Shown piece after piece: positions 1-7,702 of a stretch of 64,000 nt of DNA. Position 1 is the stretch's first letter. Every line of letters starts with the position of its first letter. Location: contig NZ_GL892011.1 of assembly GCF_000213575.1 (NCBI RefSeq), positions 1-64,000 on the forward strand, given 5' to 3'. The notes beneath the pieces are model-generated. The model searched no databases. It was not told where the DNA came from and worked only from the letters and a program-made list of their open reading frames with translations. The position numbers were made by a program, and so were the translations under genes. Origin of the DNA: Dysgonomonas mossii DSM 22836. GTDB taxonomy: Bacteria > Bacteroidota > Bacteroidia > Bacteroidales > Dysgonomonadaceae.

Positions 1-1
1 C

Positions 2-367
2 ACACATAAATTAGATCACCCGTTATTCTATAACCAGCGGCGGCAAGCATTAAGCAGAGGCGGAATCACTCATATTTTGAGAAAATATGCACATATGGTT
101 AAAGACAAGAATATGCCAGAGAAAATTACTCCACATATTCTCAGACATAGCAAAGCAATGCACCTGCTTCAAGCTGGCTATACTATGGTTGTAATTAGAG
201 ACTGGCTTGGTCATGTTTCTGTGCAAACAACAGAGATCTACGCGACATTGGACATCGAAGCCAAACGCAAACTTCTTGAAGAATCTTTTCCCGATAATAT
301 TCCTGATTGTGACTTCCTCGATTGGAATAAAAATGACAATCTTATTAATTTTTTGAAAAGGTTTTAA
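2..367 (+). CDS. Tyrosine recombinase, C-terminal catalytic part (5' cut by window edge)
   Basis: The frame is open from the window start and ends at a stop at 365-367, so only about 121 C-terminal residues are visible. They carry the tyrosine-recombinase signature: HILRHS (His-x-x-Arg box), then WLGH (second His) and TTEIYA with the catalytic Tyr. The stretch SRGGITHILRKYA before the His-Arg box and the tail ending in LINFLKRF are typical of the Tn554 TnpA/TnpB type of site-specific recombinase rather than of XerC/D. The product should cut and rejoin DNA through a 3'-phosphotyrosine link to insert or excise an element. A pair of perfect inverted repeats and a truncated pcfJ follow at once, which suggests that this gene belongs to a separate element that inserted here. 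Its upstream partners, if any, lie outside the window. Confidence 0.85.
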   Translation, partial: THKLDHPLFYNQRRQALSRGGITHILRKYAHMVKDKNMPEKITPHILRHSKAMHLLQAGYTMVVIRDWLGHVSVQTTEIYATLDIEAKRKLLEESFPDNIPDCDFLDWNKNDNLINFLKRF

Positions 368-372
368 AAATA

Positions 373-488
373 TTATGCACAGTGTCTTGCATATATAGCT
401 TTTAGTTTGAATATATTATAAGTAACACTGTGCATAACTGTATACTGAGCATAATGATGCTTATGCATCACTTTACATAAGCATCATT
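373..488. repeat. Two perfect 13-bp inverted repeats at an element junction
   Basis: TTATGCACAGTGT (373-385) is repeated inverted at 425-437. Immediately after, AATGATGCTTATG (453-465) is repeated inverted at 476-488 around a 10-nt loop. The right arm of the second repeat already encodes the first residues that match PcfJ. The location just behind a recombinase gene and at the break point of pcfJ fits the end of an inserted element or its recombination site. A terminator for the recombinase gene is an alternative for the second hairpin, but no T-run follows. Confidence 0.6.
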
Positions 489-697
489 GTGTAGGCGGTT
501 ACTATTCAAAAACAGATTCCCTGATACTCTCTGCCTGTATTGACGGCAAAAAAATAGAAACCATCGAAATATCCCTTTCAAAATTGCAGGTTATCCAATC
601 GAGGGGGGTATGCAACAAGAATACAAAATACCACAATCAAATTATCAACCTTGTAGAGAACAATATACCTCTCATAGAAAGCAGATTAGCAGCATAA
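458..697 (+). pseudogene. PcfJ-like protein, 5'-truncated remnant
   Basis: The frame from the stop at 455-457 to the stop at 695-697 contains no ATG. From 482 it reads HHCVGGYY, then SLILSACIDGKKIETIEISL, then QSRGVCNKNTKYH and a final LIESRLAA. This is the conserved C-terminal part of PcfJ-family proteins, normally about 400 residues long and common in Bacteroidetes conjugative elements. Only some 70 residues remain, so the gene has lost its 5' part. The break coincides with the inverted repeats at 425-488. The role of PcfJ is not established; the name comes from an enterococcal conjugative plasmid gene. Confidence 0.75.
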
Positions 698-721
698 AAT
701 CAATTTTAAACAGTAAACAAT

Positions 722-928
722 ATGAAAGCAACAGAAGTAAACGAAAATTTAATTGGGAAGTATTGCCACATTTCGGGCGACTTAGAAAACGGATATTTTG
801 ACGGAAAACCGTACATCTGCCACGAGAGTATCACACGAGTTATCACTCGCATAACTGACACACATATCATTTGCGAATGTGGCAGAAAATTCTTAAAAAA
901 CCAAAATTTAGAGATTGTAGAACGCTAA
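722..928 (+). CDS. Small conserved element protein, unknown function
   Basis: A 68-residue protein starting MKATEVNENLIGKYCHISG. It has three Cys residues (one in CECGRKF) and ends NLEIVER. The A-rich leader TAAACAATATG sits before the start, as usual in Bacteroidetes. It lies 24 bp behind the pcfJ remnant and 42 bp before the SLOG gene, in the same direction, so the group probably shares a transcript. I know of no function; such short proteins are frequent in the variable end of these transposons. Confidence 0.65.
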   Translation: MKATEVNENLIGKYCHISGDLENGYFDGKPYICHESITRVITRITDTHIICECGRKFLKNQNLEIVER

Positions 929-970
929 TAAATCATAGGGCGGAGCAATCCGCCCACAACAAAAAAGAAT

Positions 971-1822
971 ATGAAACAAGATAAATCAATAACAATCGCA
1001 TTTTCAGGACATAGAAGCAATCGTATTACTATGGATATGGATAGTCTTGCCAAACAGGCAGAAAAGACAATCACAGCCTTTTATATGCAGGGGTACAGGC
1101 ACTTTATGACAGGTATGGCAGAAGGTTTTGACCTTCTGACGGCAGAAGCCGTTTTGAAGATAAAAAATCTTCATACCGACATAAAGCTGATATGTGTCAT
1201 TCCCTTTTCGGGACAGGCTTTAAGGTTTTCCGATGAAGATAAAAAACGGTATGGAATCATTTTTCAGCAATGCGATGAATCCATATTGATTACCGACCGA
1301 TATTATAAAGGATGCTTTCACCGCCGTAATGATTATCTGGTAGATAACTCCGCATTCCTAATTAGCTATTTTGACGGAGAAAGCAAAGGCGGTACATATT
1401 ACACCGTAAATCGGGCTAAGTCCAAGAATATAGCAGTCATTAACCTGATGGACTACCAACGGGCTAACGAATGGTGGAATAGTGCCACAAGTGAAGAAAA
1501 AGACCTGTTTTCAGGCTATTCTACCGAAACGGAACAATCCTTATTTTGGGAACAGCTACACGAATCAGACAGAAGCAACATTCATCAATACTACCAGTAC
1601 CAAACGGGTAAAATCGAATTACAGGAAGATGATGCCAACAGCCTGTTAATGGAGATTATATGCGAATTGGCAGACATCGCACTGGAAAAGGAATATAGTA
1701 TGCCCCGTGAAAAAATGTGCGACAGGCACGGCTCATTCTTAGAAAAGTATCAGGACAGTTTTAATAACTTGTATGATAATATTGAGGACAGAATAGTAAG
1801 CTACGATTTTATAACAGAATAA
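971..1822 (+). CDS. SLOG-family protein (DUF1273, YpsA-like)
   Basis: A 283-residue protein. The N-terminal part starts with a beta strand and SGHR (TIAFSGHRSNR), followed by GYRHFMTGMAEGFDLLTAEAVL and later GCFHRRNDYLVDNSAFLISYFDGESKGGTYYTV. This is the pattern of the DUF1273/YpsA branch of the SLOG superfamily, a Rossmann-like fold that binds nucleotides or nucleotide-derived ligands. YpsA proteins are about 180 residues, so residues after about 180 form an acidic extension specific to this element family. The role in conjugative elements is unknown; SLOG proteins occur in nucleotide-signalling conflict systems, but a defence role here is inference only. It is followed after 12 bp by the DUF3873 gene. 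Confidence 0.8.
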   Translation: MKQDKSITIAFSGHRSNRITMDMDSLAKQAEKTITAFYMQGYRHFMTGMAEGFDLLTAEAVLKIKNLHTDIKLICVIPFSGQALRFSDEDKKRYGIIFQQCDESILITDRYYKGCFHRRNDYLVDNSAFLISYFDGESKGGTYYTVNRAKSKNIAVINLMDYQRANEWWNSATSEEKDLFSGYSTETEQSLFWEQLHESDRSNIHQYYQYQTGKIELQEDDANSLLMEIICELADIALEKEYSMPREKMCDRHGSFLEKYQDSFNNLYDNIEDRIVSYDFITE

Positions 1823-1834
1823 ATATATACGGAT

Positions 1835-2053
1835 ATGAAAACAAATTCAATCAATCACAACGGCTGTTCCGTATGCGGACAGGGAAAAGAGAACTATACA
1901 ACGTTTCGTTTTGCACACCGCCCGAAACAGACATTCTATCAGTACGATTACAGGCACACAGACGGGGAGTTATTTTCAATAGTCGCACCGACTTTGGAGG
2001 AATGCCGTACCCGTCGGGATGAATGGCTAACTAAGAAAAGTAATAACAACTAA
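1835..2053 (+). CDS. DUF3873 family protein
   Basis: A 72-residue protein with the family core CSVCGQGKENYTTF, HRPKQTFYQYDYRH, DGELFSIVAPTLEECRTRRDEWL. The length equals that of the family. It is a small soluble protein with one CxxC pair and many aromatic residues; function unknown. It sits between DUF1273 and the 224-residue gene with gaps of about 12 bp, as in other Bacteroidetes conjugative transposons. Confidence 0.8.
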   Translation: MKTNSINHNGCSVCGQGKENYTTFRFAHRPKQTFYQYDYRHTDGELFSIVAPTLEECRTRRDEWLTKKSNNN

Positions 2054-2064
2054 TACCCAACATC

Positions 2065-2739
2065 ATGGCACAGGAAAAAATGGACGATTGGATGCAAGAT
2101 GCGAAAGACCTTGCAAAAGCGGAACGGGAACTCAAAATAGAACATTGGGTATATATAACCTTTGAAATAAGGGACGAGGATAGAAACCGTGAAATACTAC
2201 ATATAATCGACATACCCCGTGCCATGTTAGACCGTTGGCGGTGGGTAATCGAATGGCGCAGGGCAAAGTTAGTATGCAAATATCCCCGTAAGCATATTTG
2301 GGTATATCACTGTGCATACGACAAGCGGACGGGCTTGCAGACGGGTTTTGATTTTTTGTTAGGCAAAGTAACTTCGGCAAAGGCACAGATAACTAAGGTA
2401 GAGAGGGCAATCGCCAAATATACCGACTATATGACACACAACGACCTATTTTTTAATATAGATACGGATGAGAAGTTACTCAAATCTAAATCCAAATTGG
2501 AGCAAAAAAAGAAGAATTATAATGAAGCGTATGCCATTTTACAGGCAGAAGTCATCAAGCATAAACAGAACAGCACCATGTATAAATTATTTATAGGATT
2601 CAAGAAATTAGGCGAGTTTGCCTCTATCATGGAAGCCAAGAAACACGCGGATAATAGCGGATTATCAGGTACTTTTAACCTGATTGGCGACCGCTATCGG
2701 GATAGTTGGTATGTTTTCCCGAACTTCAAAAATGAGTAG
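2065..2739 (+). CDS. Conserved hypothetical protein of conjugative transposons
   Basis: A 224-residue basic protein without signal peptide or membrane segment. The N-terminal half has a tryptophan- and arginine-rich block (DIPRAMLDRWRWVIEWRRAKLV) and YHCAYDKRTGLQTGFDFLLGKVTSAKAQITKVERAI. The middle (about residues 110-160) is a Lys/Glu-rich likely coiled coil, and the end (LFIGFKKLGEFASIMEAKKHADNSGLSGTFNLIGDRYRDSW) resembles a small alpha/beta module. I do not recognise a named family. It is the last gene of the rightward group and is followed by a clear terminator hairpin. Confidence 0.65.
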   Translation: MAQEKMDDWMQDAKDLAKAERELKIEHWVYITFEIRDEDRNREILHIIDIPRAMLDRWRWVIEWRRAKLVCKYPRKHIWVYHCAYDKRTGLQTGFDFLLGKVTSAKAQITKVERAIAKYTDYMTHNDLFFNIDTDEKLLKSKSKLEQKKKNYNEAYAILQAEVIKHKQNSTMYKLFIGFKKLGEFASIMEAKKHADNSGLSGTFNLIGDRYRDSWYVFPNFKNE

Positions 2740-2749
2740 ATATGATAAT

Positions 2750-2767
2750 ACGGGCGGAAACGCCCGT
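2750..2767 (+). terminator. Hairpin after the rightward gene group
   Basis: ACGGGCG, loop GAAA (a stable GNRA tetraloop), CGCCCGT, 11 bp behind the stop of the 224-residue gene. TTACTATTCTT follows, so the U-run is weak, but the position and stability fit a terminator. Confidence 0.65.
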
Positions 2768-2805
2768 TACTATTCTTATGAGATTTCCAAATTATTTTGA
2801 AGAAA

Positions 2806-2849
2806 ATATTAAAACTTGCGAAGAATTAATTCTTCGCAAGTTTTAATAT
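2806..2849. terminator. Perfect 44-bp palindrome overlapping the 3' end of the CDF gene
   Basis: Every base from 2806 to 2827 pairs with 2849 to 2828. The right half encodes the last residues LKLAKN and the stop of the leftward transporter gene. It stands between two converging transcripts and would stop transcription from both sides. The arms end in AT-rich sequence, which gives a U-tract in either direction. Confidence 0.7.
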
Positions 2850-3623
2850 CCTTATTGCCCCTCTGATAACAATAAGAAAGACGATACTACCGATAATAAG
2901 GTCTGGTATCTGATTATTTAATTGCCATACCAAGAATCCTGCAAGAATTACCCCTGCATTTATAATCACATCATTAGATGAAAAAATGATACTTGCCTGT
3001 ATATGGGCATCTTTGCTTTTTGTCCTTTGAAGTAAAAGCAAACAAATGACATTGGCAATCAAAGCAAGTATGGATACACCTATCATCGTTTGAAAGACAG
3101 GCATTTCTTCTGCACCTGTAAACCGCCTGATTACCTCTATAAAACCGATTGCAGCCAAAAATATCTGGAAATATCCGCAAATCATGGCAACCCGCTTTTT
3201 ACGGCTTACGGCTGCACCTACCGCAAACAAGCTTAATCCATATACAAAAGCATCGGCAAGCATATCAAGACTATCCGCAACCAATCCCATTGATTTGGAT
3301 ATGATACCCGTTGACATTTCAATCAGGAAAAAACTGAAGTTAATAGCCAACACAATCCAAAGGACTTTACGCTGTTTACTATCTTCCTCTGCCTTAAATT
3401 CGCCTGTCATTTCAGCACTTTCAATAAAGCGTGAACCGAGATTCAAGGTAGCAAGCTGTTGTTCGATTATTTGATAGTCGCCTGTATGGTAAACAGTCAA
3501 TACCCTGCCTTTCAGGTCAAATTCCTGTTTGGCAATACCCTCTACGTTTTGAAGTTTCATCCGAATGAGGTTTTCCTCACTCGGACAATCCATTTGTTCA
3601 ATTTTAAAAATTGATTTATTCAT
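2826..3623 (-). CDS. Heavy-metal cation transporter: HMA domain fused to a CDF-type membrane domain
   Basis: A 265-residue protein. Residues 1-70 look like a heavy-metal-associated domain in which the usual GMTCxxC loop is EQMDCPSEEN, so only one Cys and two Glu are present. Residues about 88-260 contain six membrane segments of the cation diffusion facilitator type, with DSLDMLADA in segment 2 and SSNDVIINAG in segment 5, the places that hold the metal site (HxxxD) in CDF antiporters. No C-terminal cytoplasmic CDF domain is present. It should export a divalent or soft metal by antiport with protons. The start is 1 bp behind the stop of the TonB receptor, so the two are translationally coupled. 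Substrate is not readable from sequence. Confidence 0.8.
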   Translation of the reverse strand: MNKSIFKIEQMDCPSEENLIRMKLQNVEGIAKQEFDLKGRVLTVYHTGDYQIIEQQLATLNLGSRFIESAEMTGEFKAEEDSKQRKVLWIVLAINFSFFLIEMSTGIISKSMGLVADSLDMLADAFVYGLSLFAVGAAVSRKKRVAMICGYFQIFLAAIGFIEVIRRFTGAEEMPVFQTMIGVSILALIANVICLLLLQRTKSKDAHIQASIIFSSNDVIINAGVILAGFLVWQLNNQIPDLIIGSIVFLIVIRGAIRILKLAKN

Positions 3624-3624
3624 T

Positions 3625-5802
3625 TTACAATTTAAATATTATCCCGGCATTCAGAACAAAACCGTCCAATGGTGCGTAAATATCCCGGAATTCGGGCTTA
3701 GTCATCGAACCTGTATGAATGGTGTCGAACCTTGTCTGCCGTCTGTCGGTAAAGTTCTCAAAGTTAGCATATATTGAGAATCTTTCCCAAATCCGTTGCA
3801 TCATTAATCCGCAGATAAGGTAATCTTTTCCCTTTTTTCCGTCATTCAAGTTTTGTTTTCCTGTATAGTAGGCTTCTAATCCGATTTTCCATTTATCTTC
3901 CACCTCATACATTAATACAGAATTGATTTTATGTTTCGGTGTAAGGGTTTTCTGATAGCTTCTGCCGTCTTCCTTAACTTTAGCATCCGTATAGGTATAT
4001 CCGAGAAATAAACCAAAGTCCTTATATTTTATTTTCATATTGGTTTCAGCCCCTTTGCTGTCCACATGACCGTCTATGTTGTTAAACTGCCAACGGTTAT
4101 TATCCGCAGCTTGCAGTTCAAGCGGATTTTTCAGGCAAGTATAAAAGAATAACTGGTTTATACTTAAATATACTTGGTCGTCAAACAAACCTGTTTTATA
4201 AGTGAAATCCACATTTGCCCCGTAGCTTCTTTCCAGTTTGTTATTATCATCATCTATCGGCAAGACATTCTGAAACTGTATGCGTTCGCTATCTTCCGAA
4301 AAAATGGTAGGTGCTTTATATCCGAATCCGCCACCTACACGGGATGAAAATTTATCCGTTATTTTGAAATGTGACGATATACGGGGCAGTACTGCAAAAC
4401 CGTAATCGGTAACATAGTCGGTACGCAATCCGGTTTCAAGGTTCATCCAGTCCGTTATTTTCGTATTGTTTTGTACAAATAAGCCTAAAGTAGTCATATT
4501 GTAGTCTCGCAAAGGAAAATCGGTCAGTTTCCTTTCGGTAAATTTATCCGTCCATATATTTGCACCGGCTACCCATTCTGTCTTTTCTTTCGTATGTATA
4601 TAGGATACTTCCGAGAAAGACGATAGCTGCTCTCCGTCAAATTTAAAATCGGGAATCTCAATCTTACGGCTGAAATAGGTTACACTGTTTTTTACATTCA
4701 ATCTGTTTTGTTTATCAAAACGGTGTTCAAATGTAAGTTGGCTTGAATGCCTCTGTGTCTTGTTTCTTTCAAAATAAGAATGTTCTTCATCCCCTTTATC
4801 TTTTAAATATCCCATATCACCACCTAAACGGGTTTCTATCATGGAGTTTATACCGAAATTTAAGTCTGTATTTTCAGACAGGTATAAGAATAGTTTTGGA
4901 TTCAATACAAACCTATCGAATTTTGGTATTGCTGTAAAGCCTACATCTGACGGGTCATAAGCCCAGTTACGGTTATACGATGCAAATACGGTAGTACCTA
5001 CTTTATTGAATTTCTGACCGAAAAAGCTGTTTACATCAAGTCCTTTGCCTGTTGTCCCGTTCAGGTGTATTGAAAAATCCCTTTCTTTTTCAGGTGTTTT
5101 CGATATAAGGTTTACCAAACCCGCAATCGCACCGCCACCGTATAAGGTAGAAGAAGAACCTTTTATAATTTCAACCTGCTTTAAATCGAGAGGCGGTGTC
5201 TGTAATAAGCCTAATCCGCTTGCTGCACCCGAAAATACAGGAAAACCGTCTTTTAATATTTGGGTGTATCTACCGTCCAAGCCCTGAATACGGATAGATG
5301 AATTACCCGATATGGCAGATGTTTGTTGCGTCATAATACCCGTGCTTTCATTCAGAAGCATACGGATATCTCCGGGTTTCATAACCCCTTTTTCGCCTAA
5401 TTCTTCGGCATTTATAAATTCAATGCGTGTAGGAATATCTTTAAAAGTACGTGTTCCCCTTGTCGAAGAAACAACTATTTCCTGCAATGTTTCTTCGTCC
5501 GCTTCAACCCTGATAACAATAACTTCATCCGAAGCCAAAGGGAATGTAAACTCTTTGATGGTTTTTTCATATCCCACATAAGTAATTTCAAACTTATGTT
5601 TTCCATCAGGAATATTGGAGAGAACCGCCAAACCTTCGGTATCGGAAGATGTACCGTTCGTTGTGTTTTGTAGCACAATATTAGCACCTATTAATATCTC
5701 TTTGCTATCACAATCTATTAATTTGACTCTAAGTGTGTTTTGTGCGAAAATATTGGAAAAGCTGAATGCTAAAAATAACATCAGTATAATTTTTGTTTTC
5801 AT
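3625..5802 (-). CDS. TonB-dependent outer-membrane receptor
   Basis: A 725-residue protein. Residues 1-20 form a signal peptide (LMLFLAFSFSNIFAQ). Residues about 22-108 are a CarboxypepD_reg-like domain ending in GYEKTIKEFTF. The plug follows from about 120 to 235 (ARxxE-like IPTRIEFINAEE, IRIQGLDGRYTQILKDGFPV, VEIIKGSSSTLYGGGAIAGLVNLIS). The rest is a 22-strand-type barrel closing with the aromatic strand FVLNAGIIFKL. It would import a ligand or metal complex at the outer membrane with energy from TonB. The partner CDF gene begins 1 bp downstream, and a Cys-rich protein lies upstream, so a metal is the likely substrate. It is shorter than SusC proteins and has no SusD partner, as expected for metal or siderophore receptors. 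Confidence 0.9.
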   Translation of the reverse strand: MKTKIILMLFLAFSFSNIFAQNTLRVKLIDCDSKEILIGANIVLQNTTNGTSSDTEGLAVLSNIPDGKHKFEITYVGYEKTIKEFTFPLASDEVIVIRVEADEETLQEIVVSSTRGTRTFKDIPTRIEFINAEELGEKGVMKPGDIRMLLNESTGIMTQQTSAISGNSSIRIQGLDGRYTQILKDGFPVFSGAASGLGLLQTPPLDLKQVEIIKGSSSTLYGGGAIAGLVNLISKTPEKERDFSIHLNGTTGKGLDVNSFFGQKFNKVGTTVFASYNRNWAYDPSDVGFTAIPKFDRFVLNPKLFLYLSENTDLNFGINSMIETRLGGDMGYLKDKGDEEHSYFERNKTQRHSSQLTFEHRFDKQNRLNVKNSVTYFSRKIEIPDFKFDGEQLSSFSEVSYIHTKEKTEWVAGANIWTDKFTERKLTDFPLRDYNMTTLGLFVQNNTKITDWMNLETGLRTDYVTDYGFAVLPRISSHFKITDKFSSRVGGGFGYKAPTIFSEDSERIQFQNVLPIDDDNNKLERSYGANVDFTYKTGLFDDQVYLSINQLFFYTCLKNPLELQAADNNRWQFNNIDGHVDSKGAETNMKIKYKDFGLFLGYTYTDAKVKEDGRSYQKTLTPKHKINSVLMYEVEDKWKIGLEAYYTGKQNLNDGKKGKDYLICGLMMQRIWERFSIYANFENFTDRRQTRFDTIHTGSMTKPEFRDIYAPLDGFVLNAGIIFKL

Positions 5803-5922
5803 TTTTATTCTTCTTTTTAATCTTCAATTTGAAATGATATAGGAGTTACGATACTACAAATAATGTATTATCGCAAAAAACGCAGGGCATATTCTAAATG
5901 TCCTGTAAAATTAAAAGTTGAT

Positions 5923-6237
5923 TTATGCTTTTGGCGGTTGCCAGATTGAAGATTTAAAATCAGGAAGATTATTTCTTAATATATATTCTGATTCGCAATC
6001 AGATGTTGAGCCTAAAGTTATAACTATTGGATTATAAAAACGAGCTTCCGGGAATCCGTAACAAGTATTACAATGTAGAAAAGGAGAACAGCAACTATTA
6101 TCGGTGCAATCATCACAACTATTGCCTATATCATTGCTTATTTCAGCATATATAGATAAACATTTATCCTCTAAACAACAAGGCATTACTGATAGCAGTA
6201 ATACATATATGGATAATATGAGGGATAAATATTTCAT
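5923..6237 (-). CDS. Small Cys-rich exported protein (DUF6660-like)
   Basis: A 104-residue protein with an N-terminal hydrophobic segment (YLSLILSIYVLLLSVMPC) and ten cysteines, most in the block CDDCTDNSCCSPFLHCNTCYGF at about residues 41-62. The composition suggests metal binding in the periplasm. It matches my memory of the DUF6660 family that accompanies metal transporters in Bacteroidetes, but I cannot verify the match. It is the first gene of the leftward TonB-CDF cassette; 120 bp separate it from the receptor. A -7 box ends only 4 bp before the ATG, so the message is probably nearly leaderless. Confidence 0.7.
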   Translation of the reverse strand: MKYLSLILSIYVLLLSVMPCCLEDKCLSIYAEISNDIGNSCDDCTDNSCCSPFLHCNTCYGFPEARFYNPIVITLGSTSDCESEYILRNNLPDFKSSIWQPPKA

Positions 6238-6241
6238 GTGG

Positions 6242-6249
6242 CAAAGGTA
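6242..6249 (-). promoter_or_regulatory. -7 box of the metal cassette promoter
   Basis: On the minus strand TACCTTTG fits the Bacteroidetes -7 consensus TAnnTTTG and lies 4 bp before the ATG of the Cys-rich gene. A TTTG copy 15 bp further upstream could be the -33 element, though the spacing is shorter than usual. The IS110 element lies just upstream and may have replaced older control DNA. Confidence 0.5.
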
Positions 6250-6306
6250 AGAAAATCATATTAACAAATAGTCAGGAATTTAATATTTTTATAATCAGAC
6301 ACCACG

Positions 6307-7323
6307 TTACTGATTGGAATATTGATTATTATAATTAAATATGTAATGATTGTCATTCTTTATTACAGCAAACATCCGAGCTACAAGCTTAGCTCTGATA
6401 GCATTTAATACCGACATTTTATTTTTGCCTTCGCCAACTTTTCTATCGTAGTACGCCCTTAATCCACTATTTTTATTTTGAATAGCAGATAAGGCAGCTA
6501 AATGAAGTAGAGATTTTATACTCTTATTTGCTCTTTGGGAAACCCGATTTTTAGAGAACTGACTACTTCCTGATGAGTAACTAAATGGCGCAACACCCGC
6601 ATGACAACAAAATTTGCGACTATCGGTAAATCGCGTAAAGGCTTGTGTTTCCAATATCATTTTTAAAGAAGTCTTTTTTCCTATTCCTTCAATACTCAAT
6701 AATAATTTCATCTGATGAGACAACAAAGCATCTTTTGCTGCAATACTCTCAATTTCCGCTTCAATATTAGATATTGCTTTATCCAATTCTTTAATAAGCA
6801 GGGATAATCTCTTTAACTTCAACTTATAGACATAATCAGGCATATATTCCTTTTGATCTGATAATTGAGCTTGGTATTTGGCTCTATCAACACATAGCAT
6901 ATTTAATTCTGTTGATAATAGCTTTATTGATTCTATACTTATTGTCGGGTGATTATATATTTTAAGTTTATCTACATAACGATACGCATACAAAGCGATT
7001 CGTTTAGCATCTACCGGATCATTTTTCCCTCGTTGTAATCCGGAACTGTATTTTATTTGGGTAGGGTCTTCTAACCAAAGTTTATAGTTTCCAACTTGAC
7101 AAGAGATTGCTAAAGGATAAATATATAATCCTGTAAATTCAGCACATATTACTATTTGTTCCGCATCTATATTTTGTTCCACACAAATTATAGATAAATA
7201 GTTTTCGATACTCTTTTGATGATTTGGAATAACATCTTGTTTGACCACAGAGCCATTCTTCAACACACAACAATCCAAGTTTTTCTTACTCACATCAATT
7301 CCAATAAAATAAGAGTCTTTCAT
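6307..7323 (-). CDS. IS110-family transposase (DEDD recombinase)
   Basis: A 338-residue protein, the usual size for the family. The N-terminal RuvC-like DEDD domain shows GIDVSKK (Asp10), CAEFTGLY (Glu about 62) and KNDPVDAKRIALYA (two Asp at about 104-107). A helical middle region of about residues 120-210 follows. The C-terminal Tnp domain has LLLSIEGIGKKTSLKMILE (helix-hairpin-helix) and FCCHAGVAPFSYSSGSSQF, where the nucleophilic Ser of the family is expected, then RANKSIKSLLHLAA. Such enzymes use a bridge RNA from the element to choose donor and target. All four acidic residues and the Ser-Gly motif are present, so the protein should be active. Confidence 0.92.
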   Translation of the reverse strand: MKDSYFIGIDVSKKNLDCCVLKNGSVVKQDVIPNHQKSIENYLSIICVEQNIDAEQIVICAEFTGLYIYPLAISCQVGNYKLWLEDPTQIKYSSGLQRGKNDPVDAKRIALYAYRYVDKLKIYNHPTISIESIKLLSTELNMLCVDRAKYQAQLSDQKEYMPDYVYKLKLKRLSLLIKELDKAISNIEAEIESIAAKDALLSHQMKLLLSIEGIGKKTSLKMILETQAFTRFTDSRKFCCHAGVAPFSYSSGSSQFSKNRVSQRANKSIKSLLHLAALSAIQNKNSGLRAYYDRKVGEGKNKMSVLNAIRAKLVARMFAVIKNDNHYIFNYNNQYSNQ

Positions 7324-7427
7324 GATAAAGTGATTTAATGATTTATAATTTGGAAAGGCACTTGAATATATCCTAAAAACCTTAAATATCTTTCAGATTA
7401 AATTCTTATATAGGTCTAATCCAAGAC

Positions 7428-7611
7428 AAATAACAAGTTCGTAATAGTAACATAAGTTATTCCTACTTTCCATGTTGATTTACTTGTTATTTTCCTTTCT
7501 TTTTAATTAATAACGTAAATCATTAAATGTTCTTGAAATTAAATGAATAAAATGAGTTCCAAATAGTAACATAGACTTTACATTTCTCTTTTTCCATATG
7601 GTTCACTCATT
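7428..7611 (-). ncRNA. Candidate bridge RNA of the IS110 element
   Basis: Upstream of the transposase and on its strand lie two large stem-loops. The first in transcript order (7611-7551) is closed by a 7-bp stem AATGAGT/ACTCATT; the second (7492-7428) by an 11-bp stem AAATAACAAGT/ACTTGTTATTT. Both loops share the same two blocks: ATGGAAA on the 5' side and TATGTTACTATT on the 3' side. Total length is about 184 nt. Known IS110 bridge RNAs are encoded at this place, measure about 180 nt and contain two similar internal loops for target and donor. I could not assign the guide bases with confidence. The region has no open frame that could explain the conservation. Confidence 0.6.
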
Positions 7612-7702
7612 ATAGTTTATAAAATAATTACAATGCAAACCTAAGGTTTTCCATGACTTTAATAGCTTTACGGGAAGAAAAAGTAACAAAAAGCCTTTTG
7701 AA

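Larger units (their letters stand above)
6250..7650 (-). mobile_element. IS110-family insertion element (ends approximate)
   Basis: The element consists of a DEDD transposase gene and about 300 bp of non-coding DNA upstream of it. IS110 elements lack clear terminal inverted repeats and often make no target duplication, so the exact ends cannot be read here. The left limit must lie right of the promoter of the Cys-rich gene (about 6250) and the right limit before the promoter of the 7761 gene. A comparison with an empty site is needed to fix them. Confidence 0.7.

Noticed and set aside
610-801. Open frame of 63 codons behind 610
   Set aside because: It lies out of frame across the pcfJ remnant and the start of the 722 gene and has no protein-like pattern.
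7560-7660. Exact IS110 guide and target assignment (ATGGAAAA near 7650 and ACTATTTG near 6270 resemble loop bases)
   Set aside because: The matches are 8 nt in AT-rich DNA, one has the wrong orientation for a right guide, and ATGGAAA occurs in both loops, so it may be structural.
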